NCBI GenBank assembly: GCA_024509875.1
Contig: JAMPIV010000582.1
Span: 400,001-464,000 of the forward strand
DNA length: 64,000 nt
From: Oreohelix idahoensis
Lineage: Eukaryota; Mollusca; Gastropoda; Stylommatophora; Oreohelicidae
Direction: 5' to 3'
Shown here: positions 1 to 12,107 of the stretch, in pieces
Numbering within the stretch: the first letter of the stretch is position 1
Layout of the letters: each line of letters opens with the position of its first letter
Position numbers and translations under genes: made by a program
Notes under the pieces: generated by a model
The model's database searches: none
Told to the model about the DNA's origin: nothing
The model's input: only the letters and a program-made list of their open reading frames with translations

Positions 1-1725
1 AATTTCATTTTTATACACGGCGTGATGAAAAGACAGATGAACTTAGGATAGCGAGGGAGGGCTGAAAGCAGGAACGCATGCAACCATAACACGCGTCTCG
101 CGATACAAAATTAATGCCATCACGCGTGTAAGGCCACAAGCACTAACTTTTTTTCAAATAGACCGTGATAAAAAACACTACCCATACGAGAGTTAGGTTT
201 AAAAACCTGAAAAATGCTTATTGGGAAACATGACATTATACTGGTTTACGTTTGAAAGCCTGACAGTACCCAGACACCACATCGATCGAAGTGAACGGGA
301 GGTAGAAGAAAATGCATATTTTGAACGCCACCTCCTGGCTCCATTAAATTTATATATTTGGGTTCCTTAGGACTTGATGACAAAGAATATGTTAAGTGTT
401 ACGCAAATAGTCTAGGAATTAACAAATTATAGCCAAAAGAAAATAGTGAGGGTGTCAGACCACACCAAATAATAATCGCACAGTGGCATGTTTTGGAACC
501 ACTATTTTACGGGAAATGGGCCACCATGTAAAAGCCTATTTGATTGGATAGAAGTAAATGTAAGGCTAAACACGATTAGTCGGACTATAAATACTAATTT
601 GTATTGTTAGGGGAAACGTGAGAAGGGTACTTTTTTTTTTTGAAAAGCTGTGTAAACATGGCCCGATTGGTTAGACCCGCCAATATAGGCAATTAGGAGC
701 GTCAGTTCAGTACCACATGTTAAAATAAACTTACTCAGAAACAGTGCGTTGAGAGCCAGATCATATTTTTCGAAATAAAAGTCTGGGACAAGGCAGATCG
801 GAATTTGTGCCATTATTCATCGCCAGTCAACGTATCTGTGTATTATTTCCATGAATTGTGGGACTGTGGTCCTAAAGTTATTGAGCAGCACCTGGTCTGA
901 GCTTTGCTGAATCTAGAGGCTGACAGCATACTCCTGGGTCCAGATAGTGACCAGTGAGGTGTCTCCAGAACACAGGGGAGCAATCGAGCAGAGGAGTCTT
1001 TTCCTGCCGCCATCACGAAAGTTAAGCCTCTGTGGCCAGAGGAGCTCAACATTATGTGTCCCCCTCTAAAATTGACATTATAGTAAAACAGAGGGACAAT
1101 ACATTGTTTAAATTGATAGGAACTGTGAACTTTTCCCCCTACTATTTCCAAGATAAACAAACACTTGAAGTCATGATGACAAATAACAACATAGCTTGAA
1201 AAACAAAACCAGTATTACCTCATAGTACTACTACAAAACTGACACACATAGGATAATACTAATAAAATATGTCACTACAAGGTTCATATTTATAAATTAT
1301 GTACATATAAATTGTGATTACATATGACTGTGATTCCTGGTTCACTGTGTAGTTGAATCAGGATATCTATTAGTGAAAGTTATTAATACATATATATTTG
1401 AAACTTTACCATTGACTCATTTAAGATAGTCTTATAAAGTGTTATATGTGTGTGAGTGTCACAGTGGTGTACAGTGTTGTGAAATAAAATTAAATTGTTT
1501 ATCTGTCTGTTGTTGTTGTGACTTACACTTCATCATTTACAAAACCCTAGACATTCAACGTAGTCATCACAATATTCCAGAATAATTCTGACTGAGGTAT
1601 AAATGTGGTAGCAAGTAAGGTTATCTGTAAAACACTACACCTATTAGATACAGATACCTTCACAGCTGATCTCAGTCAATACACTAAGTCCCCTATAACT
1701 ATTTATCTCATCCCACATTACCACA
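1..1725 (+). repeat. LTR of family A, left end outside the window (solo or 3' LTR)
   Basis: This stretch is the reverse complement of the two LTRs of element A (28736-30795 and 19169-25030) with moderate divergence. It ends in TACCACA at 1725, matching the family terminus read in + orientation. The last 75 bases (CAGATACCTT..., ACACTAAGTC, TCCCAC) align clearly with 56570-56646 and with the reverse complement of 28736-28810. No primer binding site follows the end; the next bases are a (TA)n run. It is therefore a solo LTR or a 3' LTR rather than a 5' LTR. About 330 bp of the family's roughly 2.06 kb lies left of the window. Confidence 0.85.
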
Positions 1726-3601
1726 TATATATATATATATACATATAAGTTCAACTTACTCAAAAGCTTATTGCCTGAGTAATGTTAACGCATGCACAAG
1801 ATTGCATTTTCACAAGTTGATTCGCCACGACATCAAGAACAAGTGCTTTTATGTTTACTCGCATACATTTACAGTTCGAATAACTCGAAAGCTGATAGCC
1901 TGAACCAAGTTCAGTAGCTCAATGCGTCAGTGCATGAAACAAATTCTTCTACTCTAATCTTGGATTGCACAACGTACATTAACTCAAGCAAGATTCATTG
2001 CACGAAACACGCTCTTTACCAGAAGATCATTCCGTGAAGGAGTTCAGTCTAGTCATGGCCTTTTCAAGATCATGTAGCAGACATTTTCCTGAGACAACTT
2101 TCAACGGTTTGTCAAGCGTTGGGGGACACTATATCTTACAAGTCCTTATTACTATATGTGCAAAAGTTTTCATCTATAATTACTCGTTCTAGATAACCCA
2201 CACGGCGTAACAAACATCTACATTGGACAGTCAGTGAATACTATCACATAATCATACAGTGGGGGAAATTTAAAAGACTCGTGGACAGTAGAGATTGTAC
2301 ATCAGTGTGGTAACAGTTAACATATCACATCATAATTTTACTATTTGCATAGGTTCATTCTCATATTTAATTAACTACAATCTTTACATTTCATCTGTAT
2401 GTCTGAATTGTCTTTCATCATTATCCCATTTTACTTTCTACTAACCCTGTATGTGCATATATTTAACTAATAAACCCGCGTTGATCATTACCTAGTTTAT
2501 TTAATGAATCACACGTGCTATGTTAAATATTTACTTATAGATAAAATCCATTCTTCATTCTGGAGGCTGGGACCCTTTTCTTTATCGAGATCTAAGGGAG
2601 AAGCTAAGGTAGTAGGGAAATAGAAAACATTCTACTATTTATTAGAAGACACTAGTTGAGAGCATTCGCCTTCTCTTCTTCTTGTCCTTGTTTCAAATAG
2701 GCCTCTTTCTTTCTTAACGAGCCAATTTCTGGAGACCTTTGTGACAACATTCCATAGCCCATCCCAATGATACTATAGCAGTGCGACCATTGGTGCGCAG
2801 CTCAGTATACTTTACACACATATATGTGTGTGCGTATGTGTGTGTGTGTGTGTGATTTTGTGAAAAAGCTCAGAAGGCGCGTATAAACAGAAGAAATGGA
2901 ACCCAGACTAACAATCATAACATTGAAAATCAGAGACAAAGAGATGGAAGTGAATTTTCATCCAATATTATACACCGATTAATATTGATCAATTTTTCTC
3001 CACTAGAATATCATGGTTCCATAGAGAATTAAAACATTATAATCCTAAAGAAGTAACTGTCGTATATCGTATCAGATTCTATCGATCTTTATTCTTGTCT
3101 ACTCTTTCTCATTCTGGCCCAACTGGAACTTCGCTCTTTGGGTATTCAAGGTTAATAAACAGAAGTAGCAACGCGGATAATGAAATGGACAATGCTATGT
3201 GTGAAAAGCTGACTCGGACAATGTTCACTGTGGTAGTATCAAGTTTATGCGAATAAGACATAGCGGTCGCTGAAAGGACATTATCGTGATGTATGCAACG
3301 ATTTAAAGTGATGTTGCCTCTATGAAAATGTAAACAGCTGAATATTTTTATATACAGTTATAGACGCCATATATCCTAATTTATAACCCATAATTGTTTC
3401 AACAGCATATTTGTATCATTTCATTAAAACAAACATTGCGATTTTAAACAAACTAATACATCTTCCAATGTGCCATAACGGGGTTTTTTTAGTTTCCAGA
3501 ATATTGATCAATTTCTTTGTGCCGCTGTTTATTTTACTTTGTTTTCAAACTATTTTTTTCCATTGAGATGTGTCCGAATTTGATGTATTTGTGCATAGTC
3601 A
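1726..3601. other. AT-rich DNA with simple repeats, no gene seen
   Basis: It begins with a (TA)n run directly after the LTR and has a (TG)n run near 2817-2855. Only short open frames without recognisable domains occur. I see no transposon signature. Confidence 0.6.
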
Positions 3602-3607
3602 ATCAAG

Positions 3608-3836
3608 TAGGTAGCACTGTGGTTAGTGCACTGGCTTCCCAGCTCGACGGTCCTGGTTTCATCCAGAGTCGACCCAGCCTCATGAATTGGGTACCAGATT
3701 AAGGAAGGTTAAGGCGGCCGGCGTGATGCTGACTACATCATCTCTAGTATGCCGATGGTCAAGAAAATATGGGCATAACACCATATTCCCAATATGCCCC
3801 AATGGCCGTGAAACAGTATTCTTTACTTTCTTACTG
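3608..3836 (+). repeat. tRNA-derived SINE, family 1, internally deleted copy
   Basis: The head has a box A-like GGTAGCACTGTGG and a degraded box B (GGTTTCATCC). The body shares GTTAAGGCGGCCGGCGTGATG and AACACCATATTCCCAATATG with the copy at 16519. About 40 bp between box B and the GTCGACCCAGC core are missing relative to that copy. The 6-bp duplication ATCAAG occurs at 3602-3607 and 3837-3842, which supports insertion, although six bases is short. Confidence 0.85.
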
Positions 3837-3842
3837 ATCAAG

Positions 3843-4510
3843 CAGAGAACAGTCATAAATGTAATAAATAAGTAATTCACGCATACTGATGACCTGCACA
3901 TCTAATGCCACAAAACATAGCCATAGTCCTTTGATGACATTCGATCAGGTGTGCAGAAAAAGAAACAGGAGCATGGTATACAGTGTAGATGGAAATAGAA
4001 GATGTACATAGAATGATTGCATTAACAGGTGAAATTTTGATATATTTGTTTGTTTGTAAAAAAAAATCACAGTAATCTCCGAGATAACATATTGTCAAAA
4101 ACAAGGAGCTAAGTAAATATCATATAGCATTTTCAGGCTTTGAAAATTAAATTTGTCATGCCCTTAGCATGTCATGACATTAAAACATTGCCATTACACT
4201 TTAGTCAATCTAAAATTTGACATGTCATATTATCTGTCCGTCGGCCCAATATATCTTGTTTCTTTTACAGTGCCAGACACTCCAGAACCATGTTTTTAAG
4301 TGCAATTGTACAAAACAAATTTAATGTACATACTAGATTAGAATGTTGCTAAGCCCTTAAGAGCAAGGGAGACCTAGTGATTTTCTACCGGAGGTTCAAT
4401 TCGTTTAATCGAGCACTCGAAATAAGCGTACATAAATCTACGCAAGTCAATAGTGAGATTTCAAAGATATAATCAGTCAATTAATCAATTTGAGAATTTG
4501 TTATCTTTTC
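3843..4510. other. No feature recognised
   Basis: AT-rich sequence without long open frames, tRNA boxes or similarity to the other repeats in the window. Confidence 0.5.
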
Positions 4511-4705
4511 GCCCAGTGTAGTTCCCGGGAAAGGGGGGGGGGTGGAAGGGGGGGGGGGGGGTCAATGATGAGACAAAGATAAAATAAGACTACGGAAACA
4601 AATTGCTACATAAACCACAGCTGAAGGAGCATATGAATGAATGGGGCAGGCTTCCTGTAAGGGGACTCGCTACAGTGGTGGCCGTATACTCCGTAACAAA
4701 AGACA
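4511..4705 (+). repeat. R3 interspersed repeat, copy a
   Basis: It shares TGTAGTTCCCGGG at its start and GGCAGGCTTCCTGTAAGG with CTACAGTGGTGGC at its end with copies at 42474 and, reversed, 34014. The interior is interrupted by G homopolymers (about 4530-4561). There is no coding potential. The family is not one I can name. Confidence 0.65.
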
Positions 4706-5127
4706 CAAAATGATGATGATGATATATTTTAACACATATAAGTGTACAGGCCACAGGCAAGTTTCTCCAAGTTTGTTCTTCCTGAGATTTGCTGTCTGCC
4801 GGACTCCGATCTATATTTTTAACTATATCTACTCTTTTTCTACTTTCCCTGAAAGTTCATTATCAGCGATTGTGCTGCTATACTATGTTTTGGTTTTTCA
4901 CACATTTTGACTAGTCGGACTTATTCCGGCCGTGTTTGCTTACACTCTTGACGCAAAGTTAGCTATGGCTTTTAGACCGCGATTATGTTGTTTGATGTGC
5001 GGCAGAGATGGTATTAGGCAGAGGTAATGTCAATATTTTTGTATTTCCTCTCGCGAAAGAAATATGTCCCTTTGAAAAACACTCAAGGAACACGCTTCGA
5101 AACAGACAAAATGTGACGGCTCACGAA
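4706..5127. other. Left flank of element C, nothing recognised
   Basis: Ordinary AT-rich sequence. The last bases before the LTR are CTCAC then GAA. CTCAA follows the right LTR, which is a possible imperfect target duplication CTCA[C/A]. Confidence 0.5.
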
Positions 5128-5913
5128 TGTTACGGTAGTTTTATTGATGGCGTCTGCTAGAATTGACAGTGCGCATGATTAGGGTCAATGGAATTAATAT
5201 AAATTGATCTTTATACTTTACGAAGTTATGAACGCAAAATGCACGGTCAAGTCGTGACGTGTTAGCGTCGATATGGTCACGCTTGGTGACTAGGTTACCG
5301 TACCCTTTTTTGTATGACCGTCGAGCTGTAAAGACGTGTCCTTATGTTCTTCTAGTGTCGGGCATAGAGTGCCGCACAGTTATGTTGTATTCAAGTATGG
5401 ACACGGGTCAGTCCATTGTAATTGATGAAGAGATAAATGATTAAGTAGTTGATTCAGTCTCGTCAAGACACATGCGCTCACTACCGGTTGTCTGAAACCC
5501 AGCAGCGCGAGTATATAGCCATGATGTTCGTTTGACAGTTTTTTCAAGTACGACATGGACCCATAATAGGATGTTTGCAAGTATTCAATTTGTCATATAT
5601 GCTTACCATGAACTACATTAACTGATGTCGTTAAAATGTTTGTTTTACGTAATAAAACTGTTTTCCTCGTGGACTCAAATAAGATGGACTTATCCAGTTG
5701 ATCATTGAGATATTCACTTGTTGGCTATCCTTACCACGCATTCGCATATCAAATAATTAAAGCACGATTATTACTAATGAATGAAAACCAGAACACTCAA
5801 GTCATGGACAGGGATTATGAACATTCTTCATTAACTCAATATTCAACGGCCTAAAGCAACCTCCATGATACTTTGATCACAGACCTACAATGCTAACCGG
5901 ATCGTCTGTATCA
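5128..5913 (+). repeat. 5' LTR of element C
   Basis: It starts TGTTACGGTAG and ends GTCTGTATCA. It is repeated almost exactly at 13229-14016. The shared sequence also includes GAA just before the TG, so the true edge could lie three bases to the left. At several mismatches the 5' copy carries A where the 3' copy has G. Confidence 0.9.
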
Positions 5914-5919
5914 GAGAAC

Positions 5920-5937
5920 TGGTAGGCCAGTGTGGAG
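5920..5937 (+). promoter_or_regulatory. Candidate primer binding site of element C
   Basis: TGGTAGGCCAGTG starts six bases after the LTR end. TGG complements a tRNA CCA end, and the first eight bases equal those of the element B site (58243-58260, minus strand). Beyond that it does not match a tRNA I recognise, so the primer is unassigned. Confidence 0.4.
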
Positions 5938-7271
5938 ATATGAAAATATTCTCCTTCAGCAGGTTAGATCTAGCGAGAAATTTCTTCGCAACACGATTGT
6001 TTACGTTTACAATACGTTCACATGACTTTATAAGACACTGCAAGTGACTAGAGGTCAAATATACGTCATCATCCTTTTCGATCGAGTCAATGACAACCGT
6101 TGGCAGTTTTACGAAAGTCAAAATCTAATGTCTTGCTACAAGTATCGATGCAGGAAGAATATCAAGAGGAAACCCCGTCAAAACGATGAAGTTCAGCTCA
6201 CTGTACCTAGTTGGCCGTTGATGCATACTGGCATTAACTGAAGAAGATCACTGGGCGCAAAAAGATAAGTGAATGTTGAAACCTTTGTCGGTTCATCAAA
6301 ACTAGGTGTAGTCCACTTGATTTTATTCGGGCATGTTATCTGCAATTAATTGTTCTATGTTTCGTTCGTCATTGATTGTCTATTCGTTATTTGTATAAGC
6401 GGGCGGTTGGATTTGGGAGTTTTTAGATCGACTAATACCTCTTTTCAGATGGTCAGTAGATCTAAAAACCGTTCCGATAGGGATTAATTGAGTAATTGCA
6501 TTTGCAAAGCATCTGCTGAGATTTGCCAGCGGCATACTGCGTTTGCTCCTGAAAGTATTCGACTTAGATATTTTAGTTGTAAAGTAATGTTATTTTCGTA
6601 GTGATTTTGCCGTATTGAGTTTCATTTTATTCATTTCGTAACTTGTTCGTAAACTATCCCGTTCATTCTAATCTGTCTATCATTTATTTTATAATTGTAA
6701 AATATTTGTCAGTTATGAGTCCTGTGACGTCATCATTTAACGTGTATGTGTAGTAACCTAGATTTAGTTTTTTTTCTTAGCATGTACTTCCGATTTTTGC
6801 TTGTTTCAATATAATCATTTTTTTTTGTTTGCATTTGTCAATTGTGATGTGCTAATGTCTTGTAACATTTTAGTTGACTAATTGTCTTGTATTTATTAAC
6901 TTATAAATTGAGTATGTAATAATAATGATGTAAATTAATTAGGTAATAATACAATATAAATATTTTTAATTAATTTTCAAAAAGAAAATTGACTTGATGA
7001 ATTAATTGCAACAATTTGCAGTATTAGTCCAATTCATTATTGCTTATGCACTTTATGCATCATGACTAGGGCATGATAGCATTATATATAGATAAATACT
7101 TATAAAGTGAGGGTTTGCCTTGAATATAATAGGCATAGTGTATAATACTTGGTACATTAATCTATTCATAATACTACGTTGGCCACTGGGCACACATAGG
7201 TAATTGATGGTAATATATATTGTTGATTAATACAGATAGTTGATTAAATAAATAGATTATTAAATTACAAA
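5938..7271 (+). other. Untranslated leader of element C
   Basis: About 1.3 kb of AT-rich sequence lies between the candidate primer site and the first ATG of gag. No conserved domain is visible in the short frames. It probably holds the RNA leader and packaging signals, by analogy with other LTR elements. Confidence 0.6.
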
Positions 7272-8813
7272 ATGCTTACGTTAGACCATTTTGTTAAAAT
7301 TGGTAAAGATTTTTGAAAACGAGGAGAAGTTCTAGAAGCATACGCAGTGGCGGAATTTGCGAAATATAAGGCAGAGGAACTTGAACAAAAAGCTGAATTG
7401 AAGCGTCAAGAAGAAGAACGGAAAGCCATAGCTAAACAGGACGAACTTGAGAGAAGAGCTGAATTGAAGCGTCAAGAAGAAGAACTTGAGGCAAAAGAAG
7501 CAAGAAGGATAGCAAAACAGGAAAGGGAAGAGATTGAAAAAGAGAACAGAATAAGAGAAATAGAGGAAAATAAAAGGAAGCAAGATGAAATTATAAGACA
7601 ACAAGAAAAAGAGTTGGCACTTATCAGGTTGGAAACAGCGAAATTACAGGCACAAAATGCTACTGTTAGCCATAGTGATAATTCCCAAAATATGTCTACA
7701 CCTAACCAAACTAGAAGCAATTATCACTTCAAATTACCGACATTCAGATTGGATGTTGATGATTTATCTGCCTGGCTTTTACGTTTTGAGAAGATTTGTG
7801 AGGTTAATAAATTAGATAAAACTGCATGGGCACTAAAATTTAGTGAATATATAGATGGTGCACCTGCAAGCGCAGTTCACAATGTTGATCCAACAATAGC
7901 TGGAGATTATGATGCCATTAAGGCTTTATTACTACGTCGATTTCATTTGGACGAGGAGGGATGTAGGATTAAATTTAAAACTCTCCTGCCAGAATCAAAT
8001 AAAGACTTTACAGGGTTCGTTGCGAATATACGCAATACATTCAACAGATGGGTCGAACTTGCTGGTGTGGAAAAATCTTATGACAAGTTGGTTGATTTAA
8101 TCCTTAGGGATAAGGTCCTATCTTCTGTAAGTTCACCATTTTTTTCGTTCTTACAGGAACGTAAACCTCCGACTTTAGAGGAACTAGAAAAAATGGCATT
8201 ATATTACTGCACTGCTCATCCCAATAGTAGCATATCCAATACACAAGTTAGGGAACCACTTCCAGTTGCCTCCAATATGGCATATCATGGTTTTGAAAGA
8301 TCAAGAGCTCAGAGCCTTGACAGAAATTTTTCTAATAGAAGAAATAATTACAATGATTATCAAGGACTAAATAATTCTTACAATAATGGGAATTTTAACC
8401 GGGGTAGACAACAGTTTAGAAACCAGTCACCTCAATTTAGATATAACAATAGTTATCAAAACAAATCAAATTGGAACAAATCATTTAATGGTAATGCCAA
8501 TCATAGTAATAACAAGTGGCATAATAATGGTAATAACAATTACAGAATAAGAAATAAGAGTTTTAATGGCAGAGGTAATAATCATAATAATGATCATTCA
8601 GGTAGTCATAATAGACAACGTCCTATCTCCAGAGATCAAAATAAAGTTGATCATACTGCAGGGGCAGCATTGACTAACAATGCAACCCCAATTGTTCATA
8701 ATAGTGATATTCCAAGCATTCATCTTCATCATGTTGTGTTGTTGATAATAATGTGGCAAATGTTTGTCCACAATGCCATGCTATTTTTCAGAAGTCCAGC
8801 CAATTGCCTATGA
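7272..8813 (+). pseudogene. gag: gag of element C with early in-frame stop
   Basis: Gag is the structural protein that assembles the virus-like particle in the cytoplasm and binds element RNA. The ATG at 7272 is followed by a TGA at 7314-7316, after which the same frame stays open from about 7317 to 8813. Counting from the GTG at 7347, residues 1-100 are a Glu/Lys/Arg-rich coiled coil with a repeated AELKRQEEE unit. Residues about 125-310 are a helical retrotransposon gag domain (LDVDDLSAWLLRFEKICE, then ALLLRRF). The C-terminal 150 residues are Asn/Arg/Gly-rich and basic, and probably bind RNA in place of a classical zinc knuckle. The pol frame overlaps in the -1 register from about 8730, consistent with gag-pol frameshifting or with a small deletion. 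I see no canonical slippery heptamer. Confidence 0.85.
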
Positions 8814-10489
8814 GAATTACACAGACTATTCCTGCAATTAGTCTCACTGCAAATGATGGAACTGGGACACTGATTTTTAATAAAGGACTGTTCAATGGAA
8901 ACATAATTTCAGTTTTAAGAGATTCTGGTTCAACCACGATCGGCATCCGGCAGTCACTAGTACATCCTCGCTATGCTACTAATGAGTTTGTACGTTGCAT
9001 AACTTTTGGTGGGACCATTGAATATTATCCCACAGCAATAATTGACATTAACACCCCATTTTTTTCAGGTCAAGTTAAAGTATGTTTACTTCAGAGTCCT
9101 ATTGCTGATCTCACAATCGGACGTATCCACGGCAGCAAGGACTGCACACCTGAGGAAATCTCAGAATGGGAAAGAGTAAACTTGGCTACGGCCAATGCTG
9201 TAACAACACGAGCTCAGGCTCAGGAATTAATAAAAGAGAATACTCCAAGTATAAAAGTGGATGATTGTACTGACAATGAACCTAAATCAGTAAATGACAG
9301 AGACTCGTTTGCTCTCAAACAAAGGGAAGATAATTCTTTAAAGAATTTTTTTACATTGGTAAACAAGTATGATGACATTGCTGTCAACAATAAGATTAAG
9401 CATTGGTTCACTATAAAAAACGGTATCTTACTTAGAAATTGTATGGACCAGGATAAATTGAAACAACAGGTTATGGTACCATCTCCTTTACGAACATACA
9501 TATTACGACATGCACATGACTCCCAATGCGCGGGTCATAAAGACTACACTCGCACACGGTCTCGAGTGTGGTCGTCTTTTTTCTGGCCGGGAATATCACG
9601 AGACGTATCATCGTATGTACGTTCCTGTGTAATTTGCCAGGAAGTCAAGTCTCGTGGAGCATTCCATAATGCTCCCATTCAGGCATGTGATATATCGGTG
9701 CGGCCTTTTGATAAAATAGCAATGAACATTATTGGTCCACTTCTACCAACTGCAAGAGGTCACAGATATATATTAACGTGTATCAAATTATGTACACGAT
9801 GGCCAGAGGCCATACCTCTTAAAAATATAACCACATCGGACATAGCTGATGCTTTGTTCCTAATATTTTATAGAATTGGGTTCCCAAGTAAATTACTTTC
9901 GGATCATGGGCCCCAATTTGTGTCTGACGCAATGAAAGAGGTTATGAGAATTCTTAATATAGAGAGAAACTACAGTAGTGTGTACCATCCCATGAGTAAT
10001 GGCGCAGTTGAAAGACTCAACCGCACCATTAAACAATTATTGCATAAAGTTACAGTTGATAACCCTCAAGACTGGGACAGGGCTATCCCAGCAGTTTTGT
10101 TTGCGTACAGAGAGGTTCCGAATGAACAAACCGGTTTCTCTCCGTTCGAGTTAGTGTTTGGTGCTCCACCAAGAGGTCCCATGGGACTGATCAAAGACTT
10201 ACTACTCGACTCAAAGATGACTCAGGAAACCCAGTCATCTTATGAATACGTTATTAATTTACGTAGACAAATCATAGATGCTTGTCAAAGAGCAACAGCT
10301 TCCTCAGAAGCAGCAAAAGATAAATCTAGACAGTTCCAAAATAAAAATAGACGATTACGCCAGTTATTTCCTGGTGACGAAGCTTTTATTTTACTCCCAA
10401 AAAAGGACAATAGACTGTTAATCACTTGGAACGGTCTATATACGGTTGTAGACAGAATTTCTGACGTCGACTACATACTGGACATTTAA
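8753..10489 (+). pseudogene. pol: Protease-integrase segment of element C pol
   Basis: The frame is open from slightly upstream of 8753, where a Cys-rich stretch (NVCPQCH) lies. Residues below are counted from 8753. An aspartic protease motif DSGS lies at 57-60 (VLRDSGSTT). The integrase zinc domain follows, with H255, H262, C292 and C295 and an FFWPG turn between. The DDE core has its second Asp at D384 (LLSDHGPQF) and Glu at E420 (NGAVERLNR), exactly 35 residues apart. The first catalytic position reads N325 (KIAMNIIGPL) where family members have Asp, so strand transfer should be abolished. A GPY/F-like module reads WNGLYTV near the end. The frame stops at TAA 10487-10489, just before reverse transcriptase. 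In most Gypsy elements integrase ends the polyprotein; here it precedes reverse transcriptase. Confidence 0.9.
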
Positions 10490-10516
10490 GGTCAGAAAAA
10501 AATTTACCACATAAAC

Positions 10517-11560
10517 ATGCTGAAAGAGTTCTTCTCTCGTCCTCAACATCTACAATCTATTTTTCAGGATTTAGACAATCAAGCTACTGGTTCTTGCCAA
10601 TATTCTAATCTTTCGGTGATTCAGGAAGAGGAATCATCATTTCCTGAAATTCAAATGTCATTTCCTATACCTGAATTACAATCTTCTGAATCATGGAGAG
10701 ATGTCACTATTTCTTCTTCATTAACATCTCAAGAACATATTACAGTTTGTGAAATCTTAGAGACATATTCTGATGTCTTAACTGATATACCGGGTCGTAC
10801 ATCAGTCATTTCTCATGACATTATACTGAAGGACGACATACCTATCAAACTCCGTTCTTATTCAGTTCCTATTCACTATCAAGATAAAACTTCACAGGAA
10901 CTTAATCAGATGTTAGCATTACGAATAATAGAAAACAGTAACTCACCATTTTCATCACCGTTAGTTATCGTTTGAAAAAAAGACAATAATATACGTCTTT
11001 GCGTTGACTACAGAAAACTTAATGCACAGACTGTCGCAGACAGTCAACCTCACCCTCTTATTGACGATCTACTTACTCGTCTTTCTACAGCAACATATTT
11101 CACAAAGATCGATTTAACCAAGGGATATTGGCAGATTCCTTTAACAGAACAAGCCAAATACTATACAGCATTCTCGACTCCACAAGGTCTTTACCAGTGG
11201 AATGTGATGCCTTTTGGGCTAATGAATGCACCAGCCACGTTCATTCGCATGATGCGAAAAATTTTGGCGGATAGATCTGACATTATCACATATATTGAGG
11301 ATATTTGTCTCTTTAGTCCTTCATTTGATGAACACATGTTAGGATTAACTTCAGTATTAGAGATTTTAAGATCTAACAACTTAACAGCTAGACCTAGTAA
11401 AATGCAAATAGCTTTACACGAAATAACTTTTCTTGGACATATTATAGGGTCTGGATGTATCAAAACCATTCCCCACAATGTATCAAAAATTTTAAAGTTA
11501 ACAGTCCCACAAACAAAAAAAACAAGTTCGAAGTCAACTGGGTCTTGTCCAGTATTATAG
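10517..11560 (+). pseudogene. pol: Reverse transcriptase of element C, interrupted
   Basis: Reverse transcriptase copies element RNA into cDNA in the particle. One frame carries it across 10517-11560, broken by a TGA at 10973-10975 that sits where the family has Trp (PLVIV-stop-KKDN). The N-terminal part is a linker with the conserved YSDVLTDIPGR. After the stop come CVDYRKLNA, the first catalytic Asp in FTKIDLTKGYWQI, and PFGLMNAPATF. The active site reads YIEDICLF, so the usual YxDD has Glu in place of the first Asp. The frame runs off into a premature stop after an A-rich stretch near 11510-11525, where a frameshift leads to the RNase H frame. Confidence 0.88.
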
Positions 11561-11576
11561 CAGATTTGTTCCCAAT

Positions 11577-12107
11577 TTGTCTTCAATCACTGCTGTCTTG
11601 TCTTCACTATTGCAAAAAGACAAACCAAATAAAATTACGTGGACAACAGATTGTGACAGAACATTTAATAACATTTTGACAATCTTCTCTAGGCCACCAA
11701 TTTTACGGTTGCCAGATATTCACAAAAAGTTCTTTCTTCGAACAGATGCCAGTAATTACGGTATCGGAGCTTGCCTACTGCAATATCACAACGATATACT
11801 TCATCCGACTATGTATATTTCAAGAAAACGGAAATCGCCTGAAACGAAATACTCCACTGTTGACAAGGATTTACTTGCCGTTGTTTGGGCAATCACAAGG
11901 TTGGAAAAATTCTTGTTGGGAGCGCCTTTTACCATTCAAACCGACCAGAAGGCGGTTGCTTCATTGCGACGCTCAAACCACAAAAGCCCCAAACTTGCCA
12001 GATTTTCTATTCTTCTTCAGCCATATGACTTTGTTATCGAAGCTATACCCGGAAAAGAAAACATTCTAGCGGATGCTCTTTCAAGACACCCAACGGAAGT
12101 CGAATAA
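11577..12107 (+). pseudogene. pol: RNase H domain of element C pol
   Basis: This frame continues pol after the frameshift near 11.5 kb and ends at a normal stop. RNase H removes the RNA strand of the RNA-DNA hybrid. Visible motifs are FLRTDASNYGIGACL (first Asp), YSTVDKDLLAVVWAI (Asp at the usual Glu position), FTIQTDQKAV (Asp) and ILADALSRH (last Asp), in the order typical of Gypsy RNase H. The upstream connection segment matches the Gypsy thumb/linker style (ITWTTDCDRTFNNI). No integrase follows. The element's 3' untranslated region and polypurine tract come next. Confidence 0.88.

Noticed and set aside
5259..5444. 61-codon frame repeated at 13361-13546
   Set aside because: Same reason: it lies in the LTRs of element C.
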